Assembly: GCF_024498295.1 (NCBI RefSeq)
Contig: NZ_CP101827.1
Location: 1,120,001 to 1,184,000 of the forward strand
Length of the DNA: 64,000 bases
Reading direction: 5' to 3'
From: Thermocaproicibacter melissae
GTDB taxonomy: Bacteria > Bacillota > Clostridia > Oscillospirales > Acutalibacteraceae
Shown one piece after another: positions 8,201 to 18,968 of this stretch. Both the position numbers and the translations under genes were made by a program. The notes beneath the pieces were generated by a model. That model worked only from the letters and a program-made list of their open reading frames with translations. It had not been told where the DNA came from and did not search any database. How positions within the stretch are numbered: the stretch's first letter is position 1; each line of letters starts with the position of its first letter.

Positions 8201-8227
8201 AAGAAAAGGAGAGGCTTCCCTCCCCTT
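8201..8227 (-). terminator. Terminator of the zinc-ribbon gene
   Basis: On the minus strand a 9-bp stem (8219-8227 with 8206-8214, one G-U pair, GAAG loop) is followed by a T-rich tract. It lies 23 nt past the stop at 8250, upstream of the flippase operon. Confidence 0.85.
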
Positions 8228-8249
8228 CTTCGTAAAATGCCATTTCCCG

Positions 8250-8639
8250 TTATTCCCCGGACTCATCTTTCGGTTCTTCCCCGGAAAGCCGGTGGCCGCA
8301 TTTTCCGCAGAAGATATCATCCGCATCGTTTTCATGGCCGCAAACACTGCAAACTGTCTTCTTACGAGCTGACGAAAGCTGTGCATTCACTGCTGCCAGC
8401 TGCTCTTTCAGGTCGTCAATTGCTGCAATCGCTTCGGAGACTTCTTGTTCCGAGACGCTGCCAGCTTTGCGCCCTGTATACACCGTGCGCCCAAGCGATT
8501 CGTACCTGCGGTTAATTTCCGCATTCAGATCGGCAGCACTGATTCTGAGCTTGGAAATATCGACCAACTTCGTAGCTGTCTTACTCACAGCATCGGCTGC
8601 AGACTTGGCGTTGATAATTATATCATCCAGCATACTCAC
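8250..8639 (-). CDS. Small zinc-ribbon protein of unknown function
   Basis: A 129-residue protein. Residues 1-90 are helical and heptad-rich (LDDIIINAKSAADAVSKTAT..., SEQEVSEAIAAIDDLKEQLA). The C-terminus holds a CxxCG...CxxCG zinc ribbon (CSVCGHENDADDIFCGKCGH). Helical-plus-zinc-ribbon proteins of this size are common in Clostridia without assigned function. Start GTG at 8639 has AAAGGAG 9 nt upstream; an ATG two codons later is possible. It is monocistronic, between a terminator and the kinase gene. Confidence 0.75.
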   Translation of the reverse strand: MSMLDDIIINAKSAADAVSKTATKLVDISKLRISAADLNAEINRRYESLGRTVYTGRKAGSVSEQEVSEAIAAIDDLKEQLAAVNAQLSSARKKTVCSVCGHENDADDIFCGKCGHRLSGEEPKDESGE

Positions 8640-8725
8640 AGCAATCTGCTCCTTTCACAGCTGAACATAATATTAGATTATAATTATAACACAGTATATC
8701 ACAGAGCGGGCAAAAAATGCAACAG

Positions 8726-9697
8726 CTATTCCATATTTCCCCCGCCGATAAATTCTCGGATCATGGAGGACTCTGGGACAAACTCCGGCGAAAGCGGTTC
8801 AAAGTAGGAGAGGGCCTTTTTCAAACGCACCGCCGTCGGATATTCAGGGGATTCCGGCGGTACTGTGGAAAGCAATTGGAGCGCCGGTTTTACCAGAACA
8901 TTCAGCTCGTAGTCATGAAACGAATTGATGGTGGTATTCGCATCCTTGCGGAACGGTTTGATATATTGATACTCGCCGCGCATGACATTGGGCCACATGG
9001 AAAGCGTCGTCTGCGGCTCGGTGCCGCGGAAGTGATAATCGCGCACAAGGCGGCGCACAAGTCGGACATCGTTCGGCCCTAGAATATTGCCCTCATTGCT
9101 GTAAACGCCCTGCTTGACGCTGATATAGATTCGATGAACGCGATACTCCGGCAAGAGGCTGATGAGTTTCGGGTTCAGCGCGTGGATTCCCTCCACAACG
9201 GCAACCTCTCTGTCCTTCAGCTCGACATGCCTGCGGTACGGGAAGGGAACGTGGTGTTCAAAGTCGAACACGGGCATGTCGCAGCGATTGTTCTTCACCA
9301 GCTCATAGAGACATTTTTGAATCTCCGGCACATCAAGAGCTTCCAAAGCTTCATAATCGCGCTCTCCGTTCGGAAGAAGCGGGGCAATGTCCGCGCCGAG
9401 GTAAAAATCATCCAAGGAAACACTTTCACAGCCGACGCCGGCCTTCTCAAGCGCTTTTTTCAGCATATGCGCCGTCGTCGTTTTGCCGCTGCTGGAGGGC
9501 CCGGCAATCATAACGAGGCGGCAAGCGGGATTTTCCGCTGCGATTTCTGCGGCGATGCTTTCGATGTTCGTCTGATAGTCGGCCTCGGCAGCATCCACAA
9601 AAGAGGCTGGGTCCTCTTTTATCAAACGGTTGATTTCTTCTACTTGGTTACGGTATGCAACATATTCAGCGGTCTTTTTTGGGGTCGGTTCTTTCAT
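8726..9697 (-). CDS. Nucleoside (uridine-type) kinase, P-loop
   Basis: A 323-residue protein of the uridine kinase/phosphoribulokinase superfamily. Walker A is MIAGPSSSGKTTTAHMLK (about residue 65); SLDDFYLG and VVEGIHALNP follow. In many Clostridia this family carries an N-terminal TGS/ThrRS-like region that is absent here; only a ~60-residue helical leader precedes the kinase. I use the ATG at 9697; a TTG at 9706 is also possible. It overlaps the end of hemZ by about 32 nt, so it is translationally linked to it. The substrate nucleoside is not determined by sequence. Confidence 0.85.
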   Translation of the reverse strand: MKEPTPKKTAEYVAYRNQVEEINRLIKEDPASFVDAAEADYQTNIESIAAEIAAENPACRLVMIAGPSSSGKTTTAHMLKKALEKAGVGCESVSLDDFYLGADIAPLLPNGERDYEALEALDVPEIQKCLYELVKNNRCDMPVFDFEHHVPFPYRRHVELKDREVAVVEGIHALNPKLISLLPEYRVHRIYISVKQGVYSNEGNILGPNDVRLVRRLVRDYHFRGTEPQTTLSMWPNVMRGEYQYIKPFRKDANTTINSFHDYELNVLVKPALQLLSTVPPESPEYPTAVRLKKALSYFEPLSPEFVPESSMIREFIGGGNME

Positions 9698-11147
9698 AGA
9701 ATTCAATCACCCGCTCTTTCCGGCCTAAAATTTCCTCATATCGGTCAATATATTCATAAGGATACTTGAAGTTGAAAACCCGCTCGATTCTGTCGGTGTC
9801 GGGGTCTCTGAGCTTCGTGACGGCGCCGGCCCCGCAGGCTAAAATGGACTGGCACTCTTCCATGATGAAAACATTGTACAGATTCTCAAAGCCGGGTTTC
9901 GCCCACCCCGTGTTTTCGAGGTTGCCGACCATGCGGCTTTGACGGTAGAGATAATATGGCCGGTAACCGGTTTGCATCAGCGCATCGTACGCAAAGGTGA
10001 GCATTTGCTCCGCTGCATCTGCATTTCCCGATTTTCCTTCTTGGTTCAGGCGCGCAGCCCGCTTCAAAGCAAGGGTGTGCACCGTAATGCTTTCGGGAGA
10101 AAGCTCCAGCACGCGTTCCATCGTGCTGCGGAAACTCTCGGGCGTGTCCTTTGGCAGGCCGGCAATCAAGTCCATATTGATGTTATTGAACCCGTGCTCC
10201 CTTGCCAAGGCAAAAGCTGAGAGTGTTTGTGCCGCCGTGTGCTTTCTTCCGATGGCCTGAAGGACTTCGTCATTGAGCGTCTGAGGATTGATGCTGATGC
10301 GTGAAACGCCGCCGCGTTTCATGGCATCGAGCTTATCGGGAGTTATCGTGTCCGGCCGGCCCGCTTCCACCGTGAACTCCCGGCAATCCGAAAGGTCGAA
10401 GCTCTCCCGAACGGCGGAAATCAGCGCTGCAAGCTGGTCGGCAGAAAGCGCCGTGGGCGTGCCGCCGCCGAAGTAGACCGTCTGCAGACGCAGGCGAAGC
10501 CGGTTCGCAACCTGCGCGGTACGGCGGATCTCTTCGCACAGGAGCTCTACATATTTCGGAATCAAGTGAAATGTTTTTTCCACCGAAGAAGAAACAAACG
10601 AACAGTAGGCACAGCGCGTGGGACAAAACGGAATCGAAATGTAAAGGCTGAAGCCGTCTGGGCGCGCAAGGGAGAGAATCTTTTCTTCATTCTTCCAAGT
10701 TGTACGCGCCAGCTCCGTTTTTTCCTTGGAAACAAGGAATTCCTCTTGGAAATACTTTACAGCTTCTTCGGTTCCGCGCTCCGCCGCAAATTTGCCGAAT
10801 AATTTCACCGGGCGAATTCCGGTAAGGATTCCCCAGCTCGGGCGGAAGCCGAACTGCTCCGAGAACAGCTTCCAAAGCGTCACGGACATACGGAGCTTCT
10901 GCTCCTCTTCCTGCGCCCCGGCAGGCAGCAGCGCTGCTTTGCCTTTCGAGGAATCACCGATAACCAGACGCACCGTGAGCAAAAAACTTCCGTCGTCGCA
11001 CTTTTTCAGACCGGTGTAAACACACAAGCCGTCTTCTTTCGGTTCCTCTGCATTCTCCAATACAACAATCTTTTCCTGCGGGCAAAACAGGCGGCAGAGG
11101 TTTTCCATTTCATAATGAAATGGATGCCCGTCAATAATTAGTGTCAT
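9666..11147 (-). CDS. hemZ: HemZ-type radical SAM coproporphyrinogen III dehydrogenase-like protein
   Basis: A 493-residue protein. An N-terminal region specific to HemZ (ILTGIRPVKLFGKF) is followed by a radical SAM core whose cluster motif is CPTRCAYCSF (CxxxCxxC). FGGGTPTAL and INMDLIAGLP complete the HemN-like fold. The family is annotated as oxygen-independent coproporphyrinogen dehydrogenase, but heme synthesis genes are not seen here, so the substrate is uncertain. I chose ATG at 11147, one base after the MBL-protein TGA, giving a start like family members; the open frame extends 15 codons upstream. Confidence 0.88.
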   Translation of the reverse strand: MTLIIDGHPFHYEMENLCRLFCPQEKIVVLENAEEPKEDGLCVYTGLKKCDDGSFLLTVRLVIGDSSKGKAALLPAGAQEEEQKLRMSVTLWKLFSEQFGFRPSWGILTGIRPVKLFGKFAAERGTEEAVKYFQEEFLVSKEKTELARTTWKNEEKILSLARPDGFSLYISIPFCPTRCAYCSFVSSSVEKTFHLIPKYVELLCEEIRRTAQVANRLRLRLQTVYFGGGTPTALSADQLAALISAVRESFDLSDCREFTVEAGRPDTITPDKLDAMKRGGVSRISINPQTLNDEVLQAIGRKHTAAQTLSAFALAREHGFNNINMDLIAGLPKDTPESFRSTMERVLELSPESITVHTLALKRAARLNQEGKSGNADAAEQMLTFAYDALMQTGYRPYYLYRQSRMVGNLENTGWAKPGFENLYNVFIMEECQSILACGAGAVTKLRDPDTDRIERVFNFKYPYEYIDRYEEILGRKERVIEFYERTDPKKDR

Positions 11148-11148
11148 T

Positions 11149-11772
11149 TCATCGAATCCCCATGTAGGAATTATTGCGGCGCTCGTAGTCAAGCGTCGTC
11201 GCAGAGCCGTGTCCCGGGAAAACGCGGTAATCGCCGGGCAGTTCCCCTAGGCGGTGCAGAGAATTCAGAAGCTGAGAATAGTTTCCCGTCGGAAAATCCG
11301 TGCGGCCGCAGCTCAGCTTCATTAACGTGTCTCCGGAAAAGATTGCGTCTTCTACAAGAAAGCAGCAGCTTCCCGCCGTATGGCCCGGCGTCATCAATAC
11401 CTTGACTTCAAGTTTTCCGACGTTTACCGTTTGGCCGTCGCTGAGCGGAACATCCACATGGAATGGAGGTACCGACTCACCGAAGAACATACCGGCAAGG
11501 TTCAAGGAACCATCGGTTACAAAAAGCTGTTCGTCCGTGGGAAGGTAGATTTTTGCATTCGTCTCCTCCCAAATCTTGCGGACACCGGAAATATGGTCAA
11601 AGTGCCCGTGCGTCAGGAGAATGGCCTCCACATTTCCATCCTTCCGCACAAGCTCGGAAAGCTCCTCACTCTCGAAGCCGGGGTCAATGACGGCGGATTT
11701 CCCAGTTTCGTCATCCTTGAGCAAATAACAGTTTGTCGGCAGCGGACCGCCGGAAATTTTCGTAATCTGCAT
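11149..11772 (-). CDS. Metallo-beta-lactamase fold hydrolase (glyoxalase II-like)
   Basis: A 207-residue protein with all MBL metal ligands: LLTHGHFDHISG (HxHxDH), MTPGHTAGSCCF, FSGDTLM and the closing FPGHGSATT. It resembles the small YqgX-type glyoxalase II-like hydrolases, which act on thioesters such as S-lactoylglutathione analogues. It lies between relA and hemZ, a conserved order in Clostridia. ATG at 11772 with GGAGG upstream. The natural substrate is not known. Confidence 0.9.
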   Translation of the reverse strand: MQITKISGGPLPTNCYLLKDDETGKSAVIDPGFESEELSELVRKDGNVEAILLTHGHFDHISGVRKIWEETNAKIYLPTDEQLFVTDGSLNLAGMFFGESVPPFHVDVPLSDGQTVNVGKLEVKVLMTPGHTAGSCCFLVEDAIFSGDTLMKLSCGRTDFPTGNYSQLLNSLHRLGELPGDYRVFPGHGSATTLDYERRNNSYMGIR

Positions 11773-11796
11773 GGAAGCACCTCCTGCTTCACACCG

Positions 11797-13986
11797 TCAA
11801 GTACGGCGAATCGAAAGTACGCCCGGTACAGCCGATAGGCGTGACATGATTGTTTTCAGTTGTTCGATACCATGGACAGAAATGGATGCGGAAATAAACG
11901 CCGAGCCGTCTTTTGTCTCTCTGGAGTTCAGCGAGTGAATGAACAGATGCATATTGAACAGCTGCTGCGTAATATCCGCGAGCAGACCGGAGCGGTCCTC
12001 TGCGACGATTTCGATGGTCGTCTTGAATTCTTCGTTCACTTCACCGGCCCAGTGCACCTTGACCCAGCGCTCTGGCTCCGGAGCTTCGCTGATGTTCTGC
12101 GGAACATTCGAGCAACTGCGCTTGTGTATGGAAACGCCGTAACCGCGCGTAATAAAGCCGATAATCTCGTCACCGGGAAGCGGGTTGCAGCAGCGCGAGA
12201 ATTTGACAAGGCAGTTGTCCATACCGTCCACAATAACGCCTGCGGCGCTTTTGCGCGGCGCGGGCTGCCGCTGCTTTTCCTGTACATCCTGCTGCACGGC
12301 CGGGGCGGCCTGCGCGTGCTCCTTCTGCCAGGCTTCTTTCAGCTTCGGCATGATTTTCCACATTGGGATACCACCGTAGCCGATAGCGGCGTAAACATCT
12401 TCTACCGTACGGCAATTGTTGCGCGGTGCCAGTTTCAGGAGGATGGCGTTCAGCTTATCCTTCTCAAAGTCAATTCCGTTTCGGCGAAGCTCGCGCTCCA
12501 TTTCGCTTCGGCCTTCGGCAATGTTCTCATCGCGTTTTTCATGCTTAAACCAGGTGCGGATTTTGTTGCGCGCTTCACTGGTTTTGACAATCTTGAGCCA
12601 GTCGCGGCTCGGGCCGCGCGCTTCTTTTGCGGTGAGGATTTCTACGATTTCGCCCGTCTTGACTTTGTAGTCAAGCGGGACAATGCGCTTATCAACCTTT
12701 GCACCAATCATGCGGTTGCCGACGGCACTGTGAATCGCGTAGGCAAAATCAATGACCGTGGAACCCGCCGGAAGGCTGATGACGTCGCCGCGCGGAGTAA
12801 AGACGAAAACCTCCTCCGGCGCCAAGTCCGACTTAATCATGCGCACAAGGTCGGTAGCGTCTTCGCTGTCTTTCTGGCTCTCCAGCATCTGACGAATCCA
12901 GGAAAGACGTTTTTCAAACATATCTTCCTTACCGCTTGTTATGCCGAGCTTGTATTTCCAGTGCGCCGCGATACCATACTCCGCTGTATGATGCATCTCC
13001 CAAGTGCGAATCTGCACCTCAAACGGGATGCCTTCCTTGCCGATGACCGTCGTGTGGAGAGACTGGTACATATTCGGTTTCGGCGTGGAAATGTAGTCTT
13101 TGAACCGGTTCGGCAGTGGACGGAACATATCGTGAATAATGCCGAGCACGTTGTAGCAGTCATTCACGGTGTCCACGATGACGCGAACCGCGTAAATATC
13201 ATAGATTTCATCCATCGAACGACCCTGAAGGAACATTTTGCGGTAAATTCCGTTGATGCTCTTGACCCGTCCCTCAAGGTAAACATTCGGAATGGTCTGC
13301 GAAACGCGTTCCATGATGCGCTTCTTTGTCATTTCAATAAACGCATTGCGCTCACTTGCCCGCAGTTCCAACCCGTTTTCAATTTCGTGGTAAGCAACGG
13401 GGTCGAGGACGCGCAGCGAAAGATCCTCAAGTTCCTCTTTAACCGTTCGGATACCGAGACGGTGAGCGATAGGAGCGTAAACCTCCATGTTCTCACGGGC
13501 TTTGTCGCGCTGTTTCTGCTCATCCCAGTACTCGCTCGTGCGCATATTGTGAAGGCGGTCCGCCAGCTTGATAATGATAACGCGGATGTCCTCATTCATG
13601 GCAATCAGCATCTTGCGGAGATTCTCTGCCTGCTGAATTTCACGGGAAGAATACGGAATTCTGCCGAGCTTTGTCACTCCGTCCGTCAGGCTGGCAATTT
13701 CGCTTCCGAACTGCTTGCGCAGCTGTTCAAGCGTAATTGGCGTGTCCTCGATGACATCGTGCAAAAGGCCAGCGGCAACAGACTCGGTGTCCATGCCCAG
13801 CTCCACCAGAATGCACGCTACTGCCACCGGGTGGGAAATATACGGCGCGCCGGAAAGGCGCTTCTGTCCTTTATGGGATTCTTCGGCAAGGCGGTAAGCT
13901 CGCTCGATGACGTCCATGTCATACTCATGCTCGCTTGCCGCAATGCTTGCTTTTAAATCATCAAATGTTTTAAGAGGCGATGCCAT
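11797..13986 (-). CDS. relA: Bifunctional (p)ppGpp synthetase/hydrolase RelA/SpoT (Rel)
   Basis: A 729-residue long RSH enzyme. The HD hydrolase domain has H-D at 76-77 in LLHDVIEDT. The synthetase domain includes YDIYAVRVIVDT and DYISTPKPNMYQSLHT. A TGS domain (EEVFVFTPRGDVISLPAGST) lies near residue 400, a zinc-finger/CC region includes FSRCCNPLPGDEIIGF, and a C-terminal ACT domain ends the protein. It makes and degrades the stringent-response alarmone. The start ATG shares its first base with the recJ stop (TAATG), so the two are translationally coupled. Confidence 0.97.
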   Translation of the reverse strand: MASPLKTFDDLKASIAASEHEYDMDVIERAYRLAEESHKGQKRLSGAPYISHPVAVACILVELGMDTESVAAGLLHDVIEDTPITLEQLRKQFGSEIASLTDGVTKLGRIPYSSREIQQAENLRKMLIAMNEDIRVIIIKLADRLHNMRTSEYWDEQKQRDKARENMEVYAPIAHRLGIRTVKEELEDLSLRVLDPVAYHEIENGLELRASERNAFIEMTKKRIMERVSQTIPNVYLEGRVKSINGIYRKMFLQGRSMDEIYDIYAVRVIVDTVNDCYNVLGIIHDMFRPLPNRFKDYISTPKPNMYQSLHTTVIGKEGIPFEVQIRTWEMHHTAEYGIAAHWKYKLGITSGKEDMFEKRLSWIRQMLESQKDSEDATDLVRMIKSDLAPEEVFVFTPRGDVISLPAGSTVIDFAYAIHSAVGNRMIGAKVDKRIVPLDYKVKTGEIVEILTAKEARGPSRDWLKIVKTSEARNKIRTWFKHEKRDENIAEGRSEMERELRRNGIDFEKDKLNAILLKLAPRNNCRTVEDVYAAIGYGGIPMWKIMPKLKEAWQKEHAQAAPAVQQDVQEKQRQPAPRKSAAGVIVDGMDNCLVKFSRCCNPLPGDEIIGFITRGYGVSIHKRSCSNVPQNISEAPEPERWVKVHWAGEVNEEFKTTIEIVAEDRSGLLADITQQLFNMHLFIHSLNSRETKDGSAFISASISVHGIEQLKTIMSRLSAVPGVLSIRRT

Positions 13987-16052
13987 TACTGTTCACCTGC
14001 TTTCCCCGCGGAATGGAGCGATACCAAAAGCGGGGATTCCTCAAGATTCACTTTTCCGCTTGTCCGCATAACCCTGACCCGGTATGTATTGGATTCTCGG
14101 TCTTCCTCAATCAGCCCGCAATCTTGAAAAACGGCAAGCGCAGTTAGAAATGCGGCAAATCCGCCCGCGCCGGAAAGGCGGCTGAAGAAATACTCCGGTT
14201 CTCCGCAAAAGCCGCCGTTATCCCGCAGTGCACGGTAAACCGTTGAAAACACCTCACGTGTTGGGAGAAGTTCTGCCGTTTCCTCAGGGGAAAGCAGTTC
14301 TCCCCGCAGAGCTTTCTCATACAGGGCGCGGCCGGAGATAAGCGCTTCCTCGTCCATTCCGGCTAATCGGATATCCCGTACAATGACCGAAAGAGTCAAA
14401 TGTCCTCCGTACGGTCTTGCTTTCAAAACCACAGCAAGGTCGACGGTATCCCCCACACGAAAAGCGAACTGTTCCAGTGTTACGCCGAATTTCATGCAGG
14501 AAACGGATGTGTTGCCTTTTTTTACCGTTAAACGCAGATGTTTTCCTCCACCGACGGGCGTAATGTCCGTTATGACGACGCCGAAAAGCCCAAACAGCGG
14601 GAACGGATTGCCTGTTCCGAACGGTTCCAGCATTTGCAGGCTTTGCGGTATATCAACAGAAAGTTTCTCCGGTTTCAAAACGCAGTCAATCCGCAAAAGC
14701 GGAACGGGCATAGGCCCGGGCAGCGAAGCTGCATATTGGTTGATTCTTTTCCGGAATTCTTCAAGGTTGGAAACGGGCAGGGACATTCCTGCCGCCATGG
14801 GATGCCCGCCGTATTTCGTGAGCAGGTCATCGCAGGAGCATACCGCATCGAACAAGGAAAATCCCTCGACACTGCGGCCCGACCCCTTCGCATCTTTCCC
14901 GTTACAAGAAAGGACGATACATGGCTTGCCGAAACGCTCGGTAATTTTGGCCGCGACAATGCCGATGACGCCGTGGTGCCAGTTTTCTCCCCACACGACT
15001 AGAACCCGGTCATACAGCAGCGACGGATTCTCGCGGAAGCAGTTCATCGCTTCCTGCAGGACCTCGTCCTCGATTTTGCGGCGTGAGGCGTTTTCCGAAC
15101 AGATCTCGGCTGCCAAATTTTCCGCATCTTCCATCGAGTCTGCCGTAAGCAGCCTGACGGCGCGATCTGCAGCTCCCATGCGCCCTGTGGCATTGATTCT
15201 CGGAACAATGGTATACGCAACATCCATGGCTGTGAGCGGACGCTGGTCCATTCCGCAAAGCTCCAGCAAAGCCGCAAGGCCAGGGCGGTCTCCATTGGAA
15301 AGCGCGATGAGTCCGGAGCTGACAAGCTGGCGGTTCTCGCCGGTAAGCGGCACCACATCGCCGATGGTACCGATGGCGACAAGGTCGGCGTAATTATCGA
15401 GCAGGGCTTCCGCTCCAAATTCCGGACCTTCCAGAGCCGTCAGCAGCTTAAAAGCAACGCCCGCACCGGAATAATCCCGGTAAGGGCAGGTACAATCTTC
15501 TCGCCATGGGTCAACCACAGCGACGGCCTTCGGCAGTTCACTTTTCGGCCTGTGATGGTCGGTGATAACTGTGTCGATGCCGAGGCTTGCGGCGTATTCC
15601 ACTTCAGCGACGGAAGAAATCCCGTTGTCAACCGTAAGAATCAAGGAAACGCCTTCGTCATGCAGGGCTTTGACGGCATCCATGTTCAGGCCGTAGCCTT
15701 CTGCCTCGCGATCCGGAATATAAAAAATCACATTGCCGCCGCAGGATTCCAAGTAAGAGTACATCATAGCGGTGGCTGTGACGCCATCTGCGTCATAGTC
15801 TCCGTAAACGGCTATCTTCTCAAAGCTGTCCAGAGCGCGGCCGATGCGTTCAACGGCTTTCTGCATATCCGGCAACAAAAAGGGGTCAGAAAACTCGGCC
15901 CCGGGCGAGAGCATTGTCCGCGCCTGCCCGGGGTCTGTAATGCCGCGAGTCTGCAAAAGCACTCCGAGCAACGGAGGTACACCGACCTCTGCTGCCAGCT
16001 TCGTCGCTTGAATGCGGTCAAACGACATGACCTGCCATTTTTTGATGCTCAA
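13986..16052 (-). CDS. recJ: Single-stranded-DNA-specific exonuclease RecJ
   Basis: A 688-residue DHH-family 5'-3' exonuclease. Motif I is VYGDYDADGVTATAM (residues 82-96), the DHH motif is ITDHHRPK (165-167) and DHHA1 is GSGRSVEGFSLFDA. An OB-fold follows and a ~150-residue C-terminal extension ends the protein. RecJ resects single strands in recombination and mismatch repair. Start is TTG at 16052 with GGTGGGAG 4 nt upstream; a later ATG (residue 9) is less well placed. It is first in the recJ-relA-MBL-hemZ-kinase operon. Confidence 0.95.
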   Translation of the reverse strand: MSIKKWQVMSFDRIQATKLAAEVGVPPLLGVLLQTRGITDPGQARTMLSPGAEFSDPFLLPDMQKAVERIGRALDSFEKIAVYGDYDADGVTATAMMYSYLESCGGNVIFYIPDREAEGYGLNMDAVKALHDEGVSLILTVDNGISSVAEVEYAASLGIDTVITDHHRPKSELPKAVAVVDPWREDCTCPYRDYSGAGVAFKLLTALEGPEFGAEALLDNYADLVAIGTIGDVVPLTGENRQLVSSGLIALSNGDRPGLAALLELCGMDQRPLTAMDVAYTIVPRINATGRMGAADRAVRLLTADSMEDAENLAAEICSENASRRKIEDEVLQEAMNCFRENPSLLYDRVLVVWGENWHHGVIGIVAAKITERFGKPCIVLSCNGKDAKGSGRSVEGFSLFDAVCSCDDLLTKYGGHPMAAGMSLPVSNLEEFRKRINQYAASLPGPMPVPLLRIDCVLKPEKLSVDIPQSLQMLEPFGTGNPFPLFGLFGVVITDITPVGGGKHLRLTVKKGNTSVSCMKFGVTLEQFAFRVGDTVDLAVVLKARPYGGHLTLSVIVRDIRLAGMDEEALISGRALYEKALRGELLSPEETAELLPTREVFSTVYRALRDNGGFCGEPEYFFSRLSGAGGFAAFLTALAVFQDCGLIEEDRESNTYRVRVMRTSGKVNLEESPLLVSLHSAGKAGEQ

Positions 16053-16079
16053 TTACTCCCACCTGCCCTATAGAAATTT

Positions 16080-16108
16080 ATTTTACCATTTTAGGACATT
16101 CAATTCAA
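16080..16108 (-). promoter_or_regulatory. Sigma-A promoter of the recJ-relA operon
   Basis: On the minus strand TTGAAT (16103-16108), a 17-nt spacer and TAAAAT (16080-16085) lie just upstream of recJ. Consensus-based inference. Confidence 0.6.
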
Positions 16109-16150
16109 CTGCAACCCTTTCGTTCAACAAAATAATCCTTCTTTTCTTTG

Positions 16151-16178
16151 AAAAAGCCGCTCCGTCATGCGGAGCGGC
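16151..16178 (-). terminator. Terminator of ligA
   Basis: Perfect 9-bp stem GCCGCTCCG/CGGAGCGGC (16156-16164 with 16170-16178, 5-nt loop), followed on the minus strand by five T residues (16151-16155). It is 6 nt past the ligA stop. Confidence 0.92.
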
Positions 16179-16183
16179 ACAGA

Positions 16184-18824
<2,641 letters not shown>

Positions 18825-18915
18825 AATAATATCTCTCCCTGAAACTGAATTACCCTATAATACTCCGGGAGAAATTATTTTGTGAAAGAAACTTAAATCT
18901 ATTCCGGGGGACGAC

Positions 18916-18953
18916 AAAAAGGGCACAAAGAAACCCTTGGATTCTTTGTGCCC
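18916..18953 (-). terminator. Terminator of ispH-S1
   Basis: 12-bp perfect stem GGGCACAAAGAA/TTCTTTGTGCCC (18921-18932 with 18942-18953), followed on the minus strand by TTTTT (18916-18920). It starts 16 nt past the stop codon. Confidence 0.95.
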
Positions 18954-18968
18954 TGCAGCGCATAGAAA

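Noticed and set aside
11860-13956. 698-codon open frame on the plus strand opposite relA
   Set aside because: It is an antisense shadow of a clearly real, full-length relA. Its translation shows no domain, and the codon structure follows relA.
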